From NCBI GenBank assembly GCA_017461465.1, contig JAFTYN010000041.1, positions 1 through 27,428 on the forward strand: a stretch of DNA of 27,428 nt, written 5' to 3'. A program made the position numbers and the translations under genes. Below the pieces are notes generated by a model. That model saw only the letters and a program-made list of their open reading frames with translations. It made no database searches and was not told where the DNA came from. This document shows positions 1 through 6,597 of the stretch, one piece after another; position 1 is the stretch's first letter, and the number at the start of each line of letters is the position of its first letter. This DNA is from Bacilli bacterium. Its GTDB lineage: Bacteria > Bacillota_I > Bacilli_A > RF39 > UBA660.

Positions 1-419
1 GCACATCTTTGTCTCATTCCACCTGATAGTTCATTAGGATATTTATAGATAAAATCTTCTAATCCATATGTACTTAATAATTTCAAAACTTTATTTTTAG
101 TATTAGCATCAAGTTCTTTTTTTATCTTTAATCCAAGTAAACAATTATCTAATATATTAAGCCAAGGAAATAAAGAATCTTGCTGAAGCATATATCCTAT
201 TTTTATATTATCTTTAGATTTAATATTACCATCTGTTTTATTTTCTAAATTACCAATAATAGATAAAAGAGTACTTTTGCCACATCCCGAAGGTCCTACT
301 ATAGCAACTATTTCATTATCTAAGAAATTAAAAGTAAAATCTTCAATGGCTTTAATTTCACCATTTTTTGTATAATAGTCTTTCTTTAATTTTTCTATAC
401 TAAGAATATAATTATTCAT
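1..419 (-). CDS. ABC transporter ATP-binding protein, 3' end outside window
   Basis: ATPase subunit of an importer, cut by the left edge; about 139 N-terminal residues are present. Reading the minus strand from the ATG at 419 shows a Walker A motif GPSGCGKS (about residues 43-50), a Q-loop in MLQQDSLFPW (about 76-85) and the ABC signature LSGGMRQR just before the edge. The short N-terminus and the spacing resemble the SsuB/TauB/ThiZ group (NitT/TauT family), which energises uptake of sulfonates, taurine or pyrimidine precursors at the inner face of the membrane. The start is supported by AGGTGATAGT directly upstream. The likely partner is the substrate-binding protein at 4592-5593 on the same strand; no permease is visible and it may lie beyond the edge. 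Family assignment is firm; the substrate cannot be told. Confidence 0.88.
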   Translation of the reverse strand, partial: MNNYILSIEKLKKDYYTKNGEIKAIEDFTFNFLDNEIVAIVGPSGCGKSTLLSIIGNLENKTDGNIKSKDNIKIGYMLQQDSLFPWLNILDNCLLGLKIKKELDANTKNKVLKLLSTYGLEDFIYKYPNELSGGMRQRC

Positions 420-498
420 ACTATCACCTAAGTTATAATATGCTGTTTTATATTATTTGACTAAGGCATAAGCTTTTAATTATTAAATTTATTATCAA

Positions 499-527
499 TT
501 TACAATGTATATATTTTATGATAAAAT
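499..527 (+). promoter_or_regulatory. Promoter for SGNH-DUF4358 pair
   Basis: TTTACA (499-504), 17-base spacer, TAAAAT (522-527), with TG at 519-520 giving an extended -10 (TGATAAAAT). The leader to the GTG start at 555 would be about 20 bases. Confidence 0.6.
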
Positions 528-554
528 GTTTAATGTAAAAGTAGAGTGATATAA

Positions 555-1769
555 GTGAAAAAAAGAAAATTAAGAAAAAAAAGAATATTTCTTTTATGTT
601 TATTTTTAATAATAATTACAATGGTGATTATATCTCCATTTCTATTTATAAATATAAAGTTAATTGGTAATAAGTTAGTTGAATTAGATTATGGTGAAAA
701 ATATAGTGAGTCTGGATATAAGGCTTATATGTTTAATAAAGAAATAACTGATGACATTAAAACTACAAATAATATAAAAGATGAAATTGGAGAATACGAA
801 GTAGTTTATACATATAATTTTTTTATTTATAATATTAAAAGAATTAGAAATGTTAAAGTATCTGATTTATCAGGTCCAAAAATTAGTTTAAAAGGTGATA
901 AAGAACTAAGTATTACTATAGGAACTGAGTATAATGAACCTGGGTATGATGCTATTGATGAACTTGATGGTGATTTAACTGATAAGGTTAAGGTAACTAA
1001 TAAGGTTGATACTAGTAAAATAGGTGATTATGAAGTTATTTATGAAGTTAAAGATAAAGCAGGTAATAAAACGAAAGAAGTTAGAAAAGTAAAAGTAGAA
1101 AAATTAAAACCATATCAGTTATCTTTAGAAGAATATTCTTTAGATGGTTGGTATGATGAAGTAAAATTAAAAGAAACTACTAATTATGGTGATGCTTATT
1201 TTAACAAAATAACTATGGTTGGAGATTCTAATACAATGAATATGTATTTAAATGGATTTTTAACTGGAATAAGAGCGTGGGCTATACCATGTCTTCATGC
1301 AGATTCTATGCATTCTATAGATATAAATTTATATGGGTTAGGACTTCAAATGAAGCTTTTAGATGCTGTTGAAAAATATAAACCAGAGACAATGATTTTA
1401 AATTTTGGTACTTTTAGTACTGAATGGATAACAGAAGAATTATTTATTGAAAAAGCTAATTCTATGATTGAAGAGATAAAAAAGAAAAGTCCTGATACTA
1501 ATATAATTTTAATTTCTATTTATCCAATCAAAAAAGGATATAATATCAATAGTTTTAAACAAGAAAAAATAAATAAATTTAATTTTTTAATACTTGAAAT
1601 GGCATATAAACATAATCTTAAATATTTAGATGTACAAGAAGTATTAAAAGGTCCTGATGGTTATGGCAAGGAGGAATACTTTGTTGATGATAAATTTCAT
1701 TTTACTTATCTAGGTCATAGTATAGTAAAAGAATATATTAAAACGCATGCACTAGTAGAGGAGGAATAA
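555..1769 (+). CDS. Membrane-anchored Ig-like (DUF5011) plus SGNH-hydrolase-like protein
   Basis: Predicted exported protein of 404 residues. A very basic N-terminus (KKRKLRKKR) is followed by one hydrophobic segment at about 11-35, acting as signal anchor. Residues about 36-102 form a degenerate Ig-like repeat and 107-182 a clearer DUF5011-type domain with the Y-NEPGYDA and DLTDKV signatures. The C-terminal half (about 215-400) looks like an SGNH/GDSL fold: GDSN with Ser225, a block NFGT around 282-286 where the usual Asn is absent, and a D-K-F-H block (Asp379, His382). Such proteins often act on cell-surface acyl groups, but the substrate is unknown. The start is GTG, with a weak SD-like GAGTGAT. 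The next gene starts one base after this stop and its SD lies inside the last codons, so the two are co-translated. Domain calls are by eye. Confidence 0.7.
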   Translation: MKKRKLRKKRIFLLCLFLIIITMVIISPFLFINIKLIGNKLVELDYGEKYSESGYKAYMFNKEITDDIKTTNNIKDEIGEYEVVYTYNFFIYNIKRIRNVKVSDLSGPKISLKGDKELSITIGTEYNEPGYDAIDELDGDLTDKVKVTNKVDTSKIGDYEVIYEVKDKAGNKTKEVRKVKVEKLKPYQLSLEEYSLDGWYDEVKLKETTNYGDAYFNKITMVGDSNTMNMYLNGFLTGIRAWAIPCLHADSMHSIDINLYGLGLQMKLLDAVEKYKPETMILNFGTFSTEWITEELFIEKANSMIEEIKKKSPDTNIILISIYPIKKGYNINSFKQEKINKFNFLILEMAYKHNLKYLDVQEVLKGPDGYGKEEYFVDDKFHFTYLGHSIVKEYIKTHALVEEE

Positions 1770-1770
1770 T

Positions 1771-2205
1771 ATGAAAAAGTTTTTAACAGTTTTAATGGTT
1801 GCTATGTTGATGTTTGTTACAGGGTGTGGAAATAATGATATTTCTGAATTAAATGTTGATGAAACAAAAAAGATTATTGAACAAGATTTAAAAGATATGA
1901 AAGATGTTAGTGAAGATTCACTTGAAGATGTTTATGGTTTAAATTTAGACTTAATGGAAGTTCATGTTATTAAAGAAAATACATCTGGTGATTTATACGC
2001 TATAATTAAGACTACAGATAAAAATCAAACCAAAAAAGATATGGAAAACTATTTTGAAAAAGTAAAAACATTTAATGCTAATTATTCACCAGAAAGATTA
2101 CAAATACTTGAAGATAGAGTAGAAAAAGAAATTGGTGATTACTTAATATACATTGTTGCAGAAAATGCCGATGAAATTTATGAAAATATAATAAATAACT
2201 TATAA
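1771..2205 (+). CDS. DUF4358 lipoprotein
   Basis: Small lipoprotein of 144 residues. The signal peptide ends in a lipobox VTGC (Cys19), so it should be lipidated and held on the outer face of the membrane. The body matches the DUF4358 pattern as I remember it: an acidic helix, a central strand with YGLNLDLMEV, an IIKTTD segment, a helix with EKV, then SPERLQILEDRVEKEIGDYLIYIVAENADEI. DUF4358 has no established biochemical role; genes of the family often accompany surface O-acyltransferase or SGNH-like genes, which fits the gene one base upstream. The SD GAGGAGG lies within the end of that gene. A terminator follows immediately. Confidence 0.75.
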   Translation: MKKFLTVLMVAMLMFVTGCGNNDISELNVDETKKIIEQDLKDMKDVSEDSLEDVYGLNLDLMEVHVIKENTSGDLYAIIKTTDKNQTKKDMENYFEKVKTFNANYSPERLQILEDRVEKEIGDYLIYIVAENADEIYENIINNL

Positions 2206-2231
2206 AAACTGATTAACATCAGTTTTTATTT
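2204..2231 (+). terminator. Rho-independent terminator after DUF4358 gene
   Basis: Ten-base stem AAAAACTGAT (2204-2213) and ATCAGTTTTT (2218-2227) around the loop TAAC, followed by ATTTT. The stem begins inside the TAA stop (2203-2205). Confidence 0.85.
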
Positions 2232-2261
2232 TTGTGTAAACGTAAAGTTTTGTAAGTATAC

Positions 2262-2290
2262 ATAGTTTTATATATTTGTTATGTTATAAT
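2262..2290 (+). promoter_or_regulatory. Extended -10 promoter for Cys-His-Asp protein
   Basis: TATAAT at 2285-2290 preceded by TG at 2282-2283 (TGTTATAAT). The -35 region 17 bases upstream (2262-2267) is a poor match, typical of extended -10 promoters. Confidence 0.5.
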
Positions 2291-2306
2291 TAATATAGGT
2301 GATAAT

Positions 2307-3041
2307 ATGGAATATATTATGGATTTTAATCCCATTATAGCGGAAGATGTAAATAATGATGAGATGGCTTTAATAGAGGGAAAAATAAAACAGGGGAAAA
2401 GTTTAAGTGAAGAAGAAGTAATTAATTTTTTAGATACTATTATTTATATAACAAGAAAGAAGATTAATTCTAAAATGGATGATTTCTCTTGGAAATGTGA
2501 TTTAGCACAAAGTATTTTATGTCATTATTTAAATAAGATAGGTTGTCCTAATTTTCCTTGCATGACTCAAAGTGCTATTACTAACGACATAGAAGGGCAT
2601 AGTTTTGTCACAATTATGTTAATGGTTAATGATGAAGAAAAAGTTTTCTTATTAGATCCAACATACATCCAATTTTTTAAAAAAGAAAACTGTACTAAAG
2701 ATAAAATATTTGTAAGTCCAATGTATCCGGATAAAGTTCTTCTTAAGCCTCATCCAGGTTATTACATAAAAGAAGAAGATAAAGATATGGCTTCTTATCT
2801 TTTAAATCATGGTCATATTTTATTAGACGAAAAAGCTGCTAGAATGTATGGAGATAGCTTTTATAATACTAAAACGGGAGTAAGTCCTAATGATCCATAT
2901 ATAACAATGTCTGGTAATATTTATTTAAGAAGCTTTATTAAAGGAAAAGAGAACTTAAGTAAAAGTGAAGAAGAACTAGCTAATAGTAATTTAACTATTA
3001 AAACTTTTGAAAGTCTTAAAAGGCCAGATAAGATAATGTAG
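2307..3041 (+). CDS. Putative papain/transglutaminase-fold cytoplasmic protein
   Basis: I do not recognise a named family. The protein has 244 residues and no signal peptide or membrane segment. It shows the spacing expected of a transglutaminase-like or papain-like core: Cys64 at the start of a helix (KCDLAQSILCHYL), His98 in a strand (EGHSFVTIML) and Asp117 in the next strand (VFLLDPTYIQFF). The last 90 residues (about 150-244) are polar and lack recognisable motifs. The start is fixed by AGGTGATAAT just before the ATG at 2307. It is a single-gene unit between the terminator at 2204-2231 and the hisS promoter at 3044. It could be a hydrolase, a transferase or an inactive relative; the catalytic triad is an inference from pattern and order only. 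Confidence 0.5.
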   Translation: MEYIMDFNPIIAEDVNNDEMALIEGKIKQGKSLSEEEVINFLDTIIYITRKKINSKMDDFSWKCDLAQSILCHYLNKIGCPNFPCMTQSAITNDIEGHSFVTIMLMVNDEEKVFLLDPTYIQFFKKENCTKDKIFVSPMYPDKVLLKPHPGYYIKEEDKDMASYLLNHGHILLDEKAARMYGDSFYNTKTGVSPNDPYITMSGNIYLRSFIKGKENLSKSEEELANSNLTIKTFESLKRPDKIM

Positions 3042-3043
3042 AT

Positions 3044-3072
3044 TTGACTTCATTTATATAATGTGTTAGAAT
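3044..3072 (+). promoter_or_regulatory. Promoter of hisS leader
   Basis: TTGACT (3044-3049), 17-base spacer, TAGAAT (3067-3072), with TG at 3064-3065 as an extended -10. Predicted +1 near 3079, about 20 bases before the leader-peptide ATG. Confidence 0.8.
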
Positions 3073-3098
3073 CAGTTATATTGAAGGGACTGATTATT

Positions 3099-3161
3099 AT
3101 GTTAAAAAATATTAATATGCAACATCATCATAGTAATCTGCACTTGTTAATACGACATTAA
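3099..3161 (+). CDS. His-rich leader peptide of hisS (20 codons)
   Basis: Short ORF with a good SD (GAAGGGA at 3083-3089, nine bases before the ATG), 20 sense codons and a TAA stop at 3159-3161. Five codons are histidine: positions 9, 10, 11, 15 and 20, including the run CAT CAT CAT. It lies between a strong promoter and an intrinsic terminator, directly upstream of a histidyl-tRNA synthetase gene. This is the layout of a classical attenuation leader peptide: ribosome stalling at His codons would report the level of charged tRNA-His. The peptide itself probably has no other function. I did not find a T-box sequence (GGTGGNACC) in the leader, which would be the usual regulator of hisS in Firmicutes. 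Confidence 0.8.
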   Translation: MLKNINMQHHHSNLHLLIRH

Positions 3162-3246
3162 AATTGTTGTAGGCGCAAGTGCTATTTGTGGTGCTTGTTG
3201 CCTGTATTATAGATAAGCTATACAGGTAAAACTGTATAGCTTTTTT
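3140..3246 (+). promoter_or_regulatory. Putative histidine attenuator with mutually exclusive stems
   Basis: Pairings read by eye: A:B 3140-3146 with 3176-3182 (seven pairs, A overlaps His codon 15); B:C 3171-3179 with 3194-3203 (interrupted); C:D 3201-3207 with 3220-3226 (seven pairs); D:E 3215-3225 with 3232-3242 (eleven pairs, the terminator). A:B leaves C free to form C:D, which blocks the terminator; B:C leaves D free to terminate. A ribosome stalled at His codons 9-11 would leave A mostly exposed and favour read-through. A ribosome moving on through A would favour termination. This sign is an inference and depends on the footprint; no folding was run. Confidence 0.65.
3215..3246 (+). 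terminator. Attenuator terminator before hisS
   Basis: Eleven-pair stem AAGCTATACAG / CTGTATAGCTT with loop GTAAAA, followed by TTTT. It ends 40 bases before the hisS ATG, so it must be read through for hisS to be made. Confidence 0.85.
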
Positions 3247-3286
3247 GGTAATTAGCACCTGATTATATATGAAAGAGGAGAGATTT

Positions 3287-4585
3287 ATGAAAATACAAAA
3301 TATAAAAGGTGGAACTGATTTTTTACCAAAAGAACAAAGAATAAGAAATTATATTAATGATACTTTAAAAGAAATATTTATTGAATATGGATATAATCCA
3401 ATAGAAACACCAATACTTATGTATTATGATATTTTAAGTGATAAGTATGATGAAGAAAATGATATTTTAAAAGAAATATATAAACTTACTGACCAAGGAA
3501 ACAGAAAATTAGGTTTAAGATATGACCTTACTGTACCATTTTCTAAGTTAATAGCATTAAATAAGAATAATATTAAATTGCCATTTAAACGATATGAAAT
3601 TGCTAAAGTATTTAGAGATGGCCCTGTTAAAGTAGGTAGGGATAGAGAATTTACTCAGTGTGATGTAGATGTCGTAGGCATATCTGGCCAAATGATTGAA
3701 GCAGAAATGCTTAGCCTATATGTAGAAGCATTTAAAAGATTAAATATTGAAATAATTATTAAATATAATAGTAGACAGCTCATGAGTGGTCTTATAAAAG
3801 AATGTAATATCGAAGAAGAAAAGGTTTCTAAGGTTATTACTATTATAGATAAGTTAGAAAAAGTTACTATAGATGAATTAAAAGATTATTTTAGAGAAAT
3901 AGAAATAGAAGAAGAAAAAATAGATAAACTTTTAAAATACTTTACTTTATCTTTAGATGAATTAAATAAAGAATTTGCTATTACTAATAATGAAAATATT
4001 ATTATAGGCTTAGAAGAATTAAATACTTTAGATGATTATTTAAAAGCACTAGAAATAGATGGTTATTGTAAATTTGTATCAACACTTGCTAGAGGTCAAG
4101 ATTATTATACTGGTAATGTATTTGAAGTATATGAAAGGAATATGAAACTATCAGGTAGTATTGGCGGTGGTGGTAGATATGATAAGATTATTACTAATTT
4201 TATTAGTGATGGTAATATCTATCCTGCTGTAGGTATTAGTTTTGGACTATCTTCTATATATGAACTTTTAAAAAATGATGAAAGATTTAAAAGCGATAGT
4301 GATGTAGATATATATGTAATACCTATGAATACTAAAATAGAGTCATTAAAATTTGCTAATAAATTAAGAAATATGGGATATAAAGTAGAACTTGAAATGA
4401 TTGATAAAAAGTTAAAGAAAAGTTTAGATTTTGCAAATAAAGAAAAAATACCATATGTAATTATATTAGGTGAAGATGAAATAGCAAATAATTATTTTAA
4501 AGTTAAAGATATGTTTAATAATAAAGAATTTGAAGTATCAATGAATGAACTAGAAGTTATAAAAGAATATATAGAAAAAGAATAA
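3287..4585 (+). CDS. hisS: Histidyl-tRNA synthetase
   Basis: Class II synthetase that charges tRNA-His in the cytoplasm. From the ATG at 3287 the protein has 432 residues and begins MKIQNIKGGTDFLP, like other HisRS; an in-frame ATG at 3269 is rejected because GAGGAG lies 6 bases before 3287. Motif 2 with FRDGPVKVGRDREFTQCDVD is at about 101-131, the histidine-binding ARGQDYYTG at about 268-276, GSIGGGGRYDK and the motif 3 region AVGISFGLSSI at about 290-325, and the anticodon-binding domain from about 335 to the end. That last domain argues against the paralogue HisZ. The REFTQCDVD form of motif 2 resembles archaeal/eukaryotic-type HisRS more than the E. coli type. Expression is probably controlled by the histidine leader upstream. 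A terminator shared with the opposite gene follows. Confidence 0.95.
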   Translation: MKIQNIKGGTDFLPKEQRIRNYINDTLKEIFIEYGYNPIETPILMYYDILSDKYDEENDILKEIYKLTDQGNRKLGLRYDLTVPFSKLIALNKNNIKLPFKRYEIAKVFRDGPVKVGRDREFTQCDVDVVGISGQMIEAEMLSLYVEAFKRLNIEIIIKYNSRQLMSGLIKECNIEEEKVSKVITIIDKLEKVTIDELKDYFREIEIEEEKIDKLLKYFTLSLDELNKEFAITNNENIIIGLEELNTLDDYLKALEIDGYCKFVSTLARGQDYYTGNVFEVYERNMKLSGSIGGGGRYDKIITNFISDGNIYPAVGISFGLSSIYELLKNDERFKSDSDVDIYVIPMNTKIESLKFANKLRNMGYKVELEMIDKKLKKSLDFANKEKIPYVIILGEDEIANNYFKVKDMFNNKEFEVSMNELEVIKEYIEKE

Positions 4586-4604
4586 AATGATTTATTCTTT
4601 TTTT
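4575..4604. terminator. Bidirectional terminator between hisS and substrate-binding gene
   Basis: Twelve-pair stem AAAAAGAATAAA (4575-4586) and TTTATTCTTTTT (4591-4602) around ATGA, with T runs on the + side and an A run that becomes U on the - side. Both convergent genes have their stop codons within the stem (4583-4585 and 4592-4594). Confidence 0.8.
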
Positions 4605-5593
4605 GCATATGTATTATTAACTAATTTATTGTATGGTACTCTTTTAGATAATTCTTTAGCGTTTTCCATAATTTCCTCAATGTGGATAAAGTTATCTTCA
4701 TTTATATAAGTAGTTTTAAACCAAGAGTCTATATTTTTATATCTATCTATTATTTTTTCTAAATCAGTTAGTGAAGTATCTGGAAATTCACTTAATATTT
4801 TTGAAGCTATATCTTTAGATGAATTATTATGTACATAATCTAACCCTTTTTGAATAGCTTTAGTAAATCCTTCAATAACATCTGGGTTATTTTCAATATA
4901 ACTTTTTTTAGCATTAAATGCTGTATATGGGACTATTCCGCCTAATTCACCTATTGAAGCTACTACATATCCTAAACCTTGTTTTTCAAGTTCTAAAGCA
5001 TTAGGTTCAAATAAAGAAACAAAGTCTCCTTGTCCACCTATAAAAGCTCCACTCATAGCGTTAAAAGCAATACTAGTATCAATAATTACATCATCTTCAT
5101 AATCAATGCCATTTTCTTTTAAAGCCCATTTTAAAGTCATTTCAGGCATACCACCTTTACGACCACCAATTATAGTTTTTCCTTTTAAGTTTTCCACAGT
5201 AAAATTGTCATACTTTTTCCTAGATACTAAAAAGCTTCCATCTTTTTTTGTTAATCCAGCAAAATTAACTAAATAATCTTTAATTCCTTCATTATATAAG
5301 TATATTGTAGATTCGCTACCACAAAATCCAATGTTAACATCATCTGATAATACTGCTGCTGTAACTTTATCTGCGCCAGCAGTTAGAATTATCTCTACAT
5401 CCAATCCTTCTTCTTTAAAATATCCTTCAGTATATGCAACATACATAGGAGCATAAAAAATACTATGCGCAACTTCCGCAACTACTACTTTTTTTAAGGT
5501 AGTATTATTCTTATTTTTATTCCATGGCCACATAGTTATAGTAAATAATAGTAGTATTATAAATACTAAAGAATATCTAAATATTTTTTTCAT
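4592..5593 (-). CDS. ABC transporter substrate-binding protein, SsuA/ThiY (NMT1-like)
   Basis: Extracytoplasmic binding protein of 333 residues. A hydrophobic N-terminus (about 5-24) has no lipobox Cys, so it is probably membrane-anchored by an uncleaved or non-lipid signal. The mature part has the periplasmic-binding type II pattern of the NMT1/SsuA family: FYAPMYVAYTEGYFKEEGLDVEI near 46-68, AVLSDDVNIGFCGSE near 80-94, and LKGKTIIGGRKGGMPEMTLKWALKENG near 136-162. Relatives bind sulfonates, taurine, nitrate or pyrimidine precursors; substrate not assignable here. The start is supported by GGTGATTAA before the ATG. The ATPase at 1-419 on the same strand is its probable partner, although five + strand genes and the hisS leader lie between. 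Confidence 0.85.
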   Translation of the reverse strand: MKKIFRYSLVFIILLLFTITMWPWNKNKNNTTLKKVVVAEVAHSIFYAPMYVAYTEGYFKEEGLDVEIILTAGADKVTAAVLSDDVNIGFCGSESTIYLYNEGIKDYLVNFAGLTKKDGSFLVSRKKYDNFTVENLKGKTIIGGRKGGMPEMTLKWALKENGIDYEDDVIIDTSIAFNAMSGAFIGGQGDFVSLFEPNALELEKQGLGYVVASIGELGGIVPYTAFNAKKSYIENNPDVIEGFTKAIQKGLDYVHNNSSKDIASKILSEFPDTSLTDLEKIIDRYKNIDSWFKTTYINEDNFIHIEEIMENAKELSKRVPYNKLVNNTYAKKE

Positions 5594-5635
5594 TTAATCA
5601 CCTTCAAAGATAGTATATTCTTTATTAAAGTTTTA

Positions 5636-5664
5636 GTGATAACATTAACAATTTATGATAAAAT
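5636..5664 (+). promoter_or_regulatory. Extended -10 promoter for mutM
   Basis: TATGATAAAAT ending at 5664: TG at 5656-5657 then TAAAAT at 5659-5664. The -35 region is weak. The same TATGATAAAAT string occurs at 517-527 and 25412-25422. Confidence 0.45.
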
Positions 5665-5690
5665 ATTAGTTATTAGAAGAGGTGAATTAC

Positions 5691-6515
5691 ATGCCAGAAT
5701 TACCAGAAGTAGAAACTGTAAAGGAAACATTAAAGTTACAAGTATTAAATAAAAAAATAAAAAATGTTAAAGTTTTATATAGTAATATTATTGAATATCC
5801 AGCTAGTGATATCTTTATTAAAGAACTAATTGGACAAACTATAAATGATATAAAAAGAAGAGGAAAATGGTTATTATTTGAACTAGATAATTATTATTTA
5901 TTAAGTCATTTAAGAATGGAAGGTAAATACAATATAAGAAATCCTAAAGACTCTTATGATAAGCATGAACATGTATGTTTTGAATTTACTGATAATACTG
6001 AATTAAGATATAAAGATACGCGTAAATTTGGTAGAATGCATTTGATATGTAAAGATGATTTATACACTAGTAAACCACTTAATGAACTAGGATTAGAACC
6101 TTGGGATGAATTACTTACAGTTGAGTATTTAAAAGATAAGTATAAAAGTAAGAAAAATCCAATAAAAACAGTTATTCTAGATCAGAGTATTATAGTAGGT
6201 ATAGGTAATATATATGCTGATGAGATACTATTTTTGTCTAATATAAATCCATTTACGAAAGCATCAGAATTAGATGGTGAAAGTTTACAAAAAATTATAG
6301 ATAACACTAGAAGAGTATTAACAGATGCTATTAAAATGGGAGGTACAACAATAAGAACTTATACATCAAGTGAAGGTGTTCATGGTAGATTTCAGCAAAA
6401 TCTGCTTGTACATAATCATGAAGGTGATTTATGTCCTGTATGTAAAAATATTATAGTAAAAGTACAAATTAATGGTAGGGGTACTTATTACTGTGAAAAA
6501 TGTCAAAATAATTAA
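5691..6515 (+). CDS. mutM: Formamidopyrimidine-DNA glycosylase (Fpg)
   Basis: Bifunctional DNA glycosylase/AP lyase that removes 8-oxoguanine and ring-opened purines in base-excision repair. From the ATG at 5691 it begins MPELPEVET: after Met removal Pro is the N-terminal nucleophile and Glu follows. This makes the GTG nine bases upstream an impossible start; SD AGAGGTGA precedes the ATG. Length 274 residues is normal. HLRMEGKY, YKDTRKFGRM and VGIGNIYADEILF (helix-two-turn-helix) are conserved. The C-terminal zinc finger uses Cys248, Cys251, Cys268 and Cys271, with the DNA-binding Arg263 in NGRGTYYC. It is monocistronic, ended by the terminator at 6514-6545. nfo, another base-excision repair gene, lies at 18258. 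Confidence 0.96.
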   Translation: MPELPEVETVKETLKLQVLNKKIKNVKVLYSNIIEYPASDIFIKELIGQTINDIKRRGKWLLFELDNYYLLSHLRMEGKYNIRNPKDSYDKHEHVCFEFTDNTELRYKDTRKFGRMHLICKDDLYTSKPLNELGLEPWDELLTVEYLKDKYKSKKNPIKTVILDQSIIVGIGNIYADEILFLSNINPFTKASELDGESLQKIIDNTRRVLTDAIKMGGTTIRTYTSSEGVHGRFQQNLLVHNHEGDLCPVCKNIIVKVQINGRGTYYCEKCQNN

Positions 6516-6545
6516 GCAAGATGCCTTATAAATCTTGCTTTTTTT
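6514..6545 (+). terminator. Terminator after mutM
   Basis: Nine-pair stem AAGCAAGAT (6514-6522) and ATCTTGCTT (6532-6540) followed by TTTTT. The stem starts inside the TAA stop (6513-6515). Confidence 0.85.
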
Positions 6546-6563
6546 ATGTGTTTGTGTTAAAAT
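6535..6563 (+). promoter_or_regulatory. Promoter of pyk, embedded in mutM terminator
   Basis: TTGCTT (6535-6540), 17-base spacer, TAAAAT (6558-6563), TG at 6555-6556. The -35 hexamer is the right arm of the mutM terminator stem, so the same bases end one transcript and start the next. Confidence 0.7.
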
Positions 6564-6597
6564 CACTCTTGTTTTTGAAAAAAGGAGTTGTTTTGGT

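Noticed and set aside
3099..3286. T-box riboswitch upstream of hisS
   Set aside because: No GGTGGNACC-type T-box sequence or Stem I features before the terminator; the His-rich ORF with SD explains the leader better.
3287..4585. HisZ (ATP phosphoribosyltransferase regulatory subunit) instead of HisRS
   Set aside because: Complete motif 2, the ARGQDYYTG motif and a C-terminal anticodon-binding domain are present, and no his biosynthesis genes are nearby.
6535..6597. N-terminal extension of pyruvate kinase
   Set aside because: It would begin in the mutM terminator; family start and SD fix the ATG at 6598.
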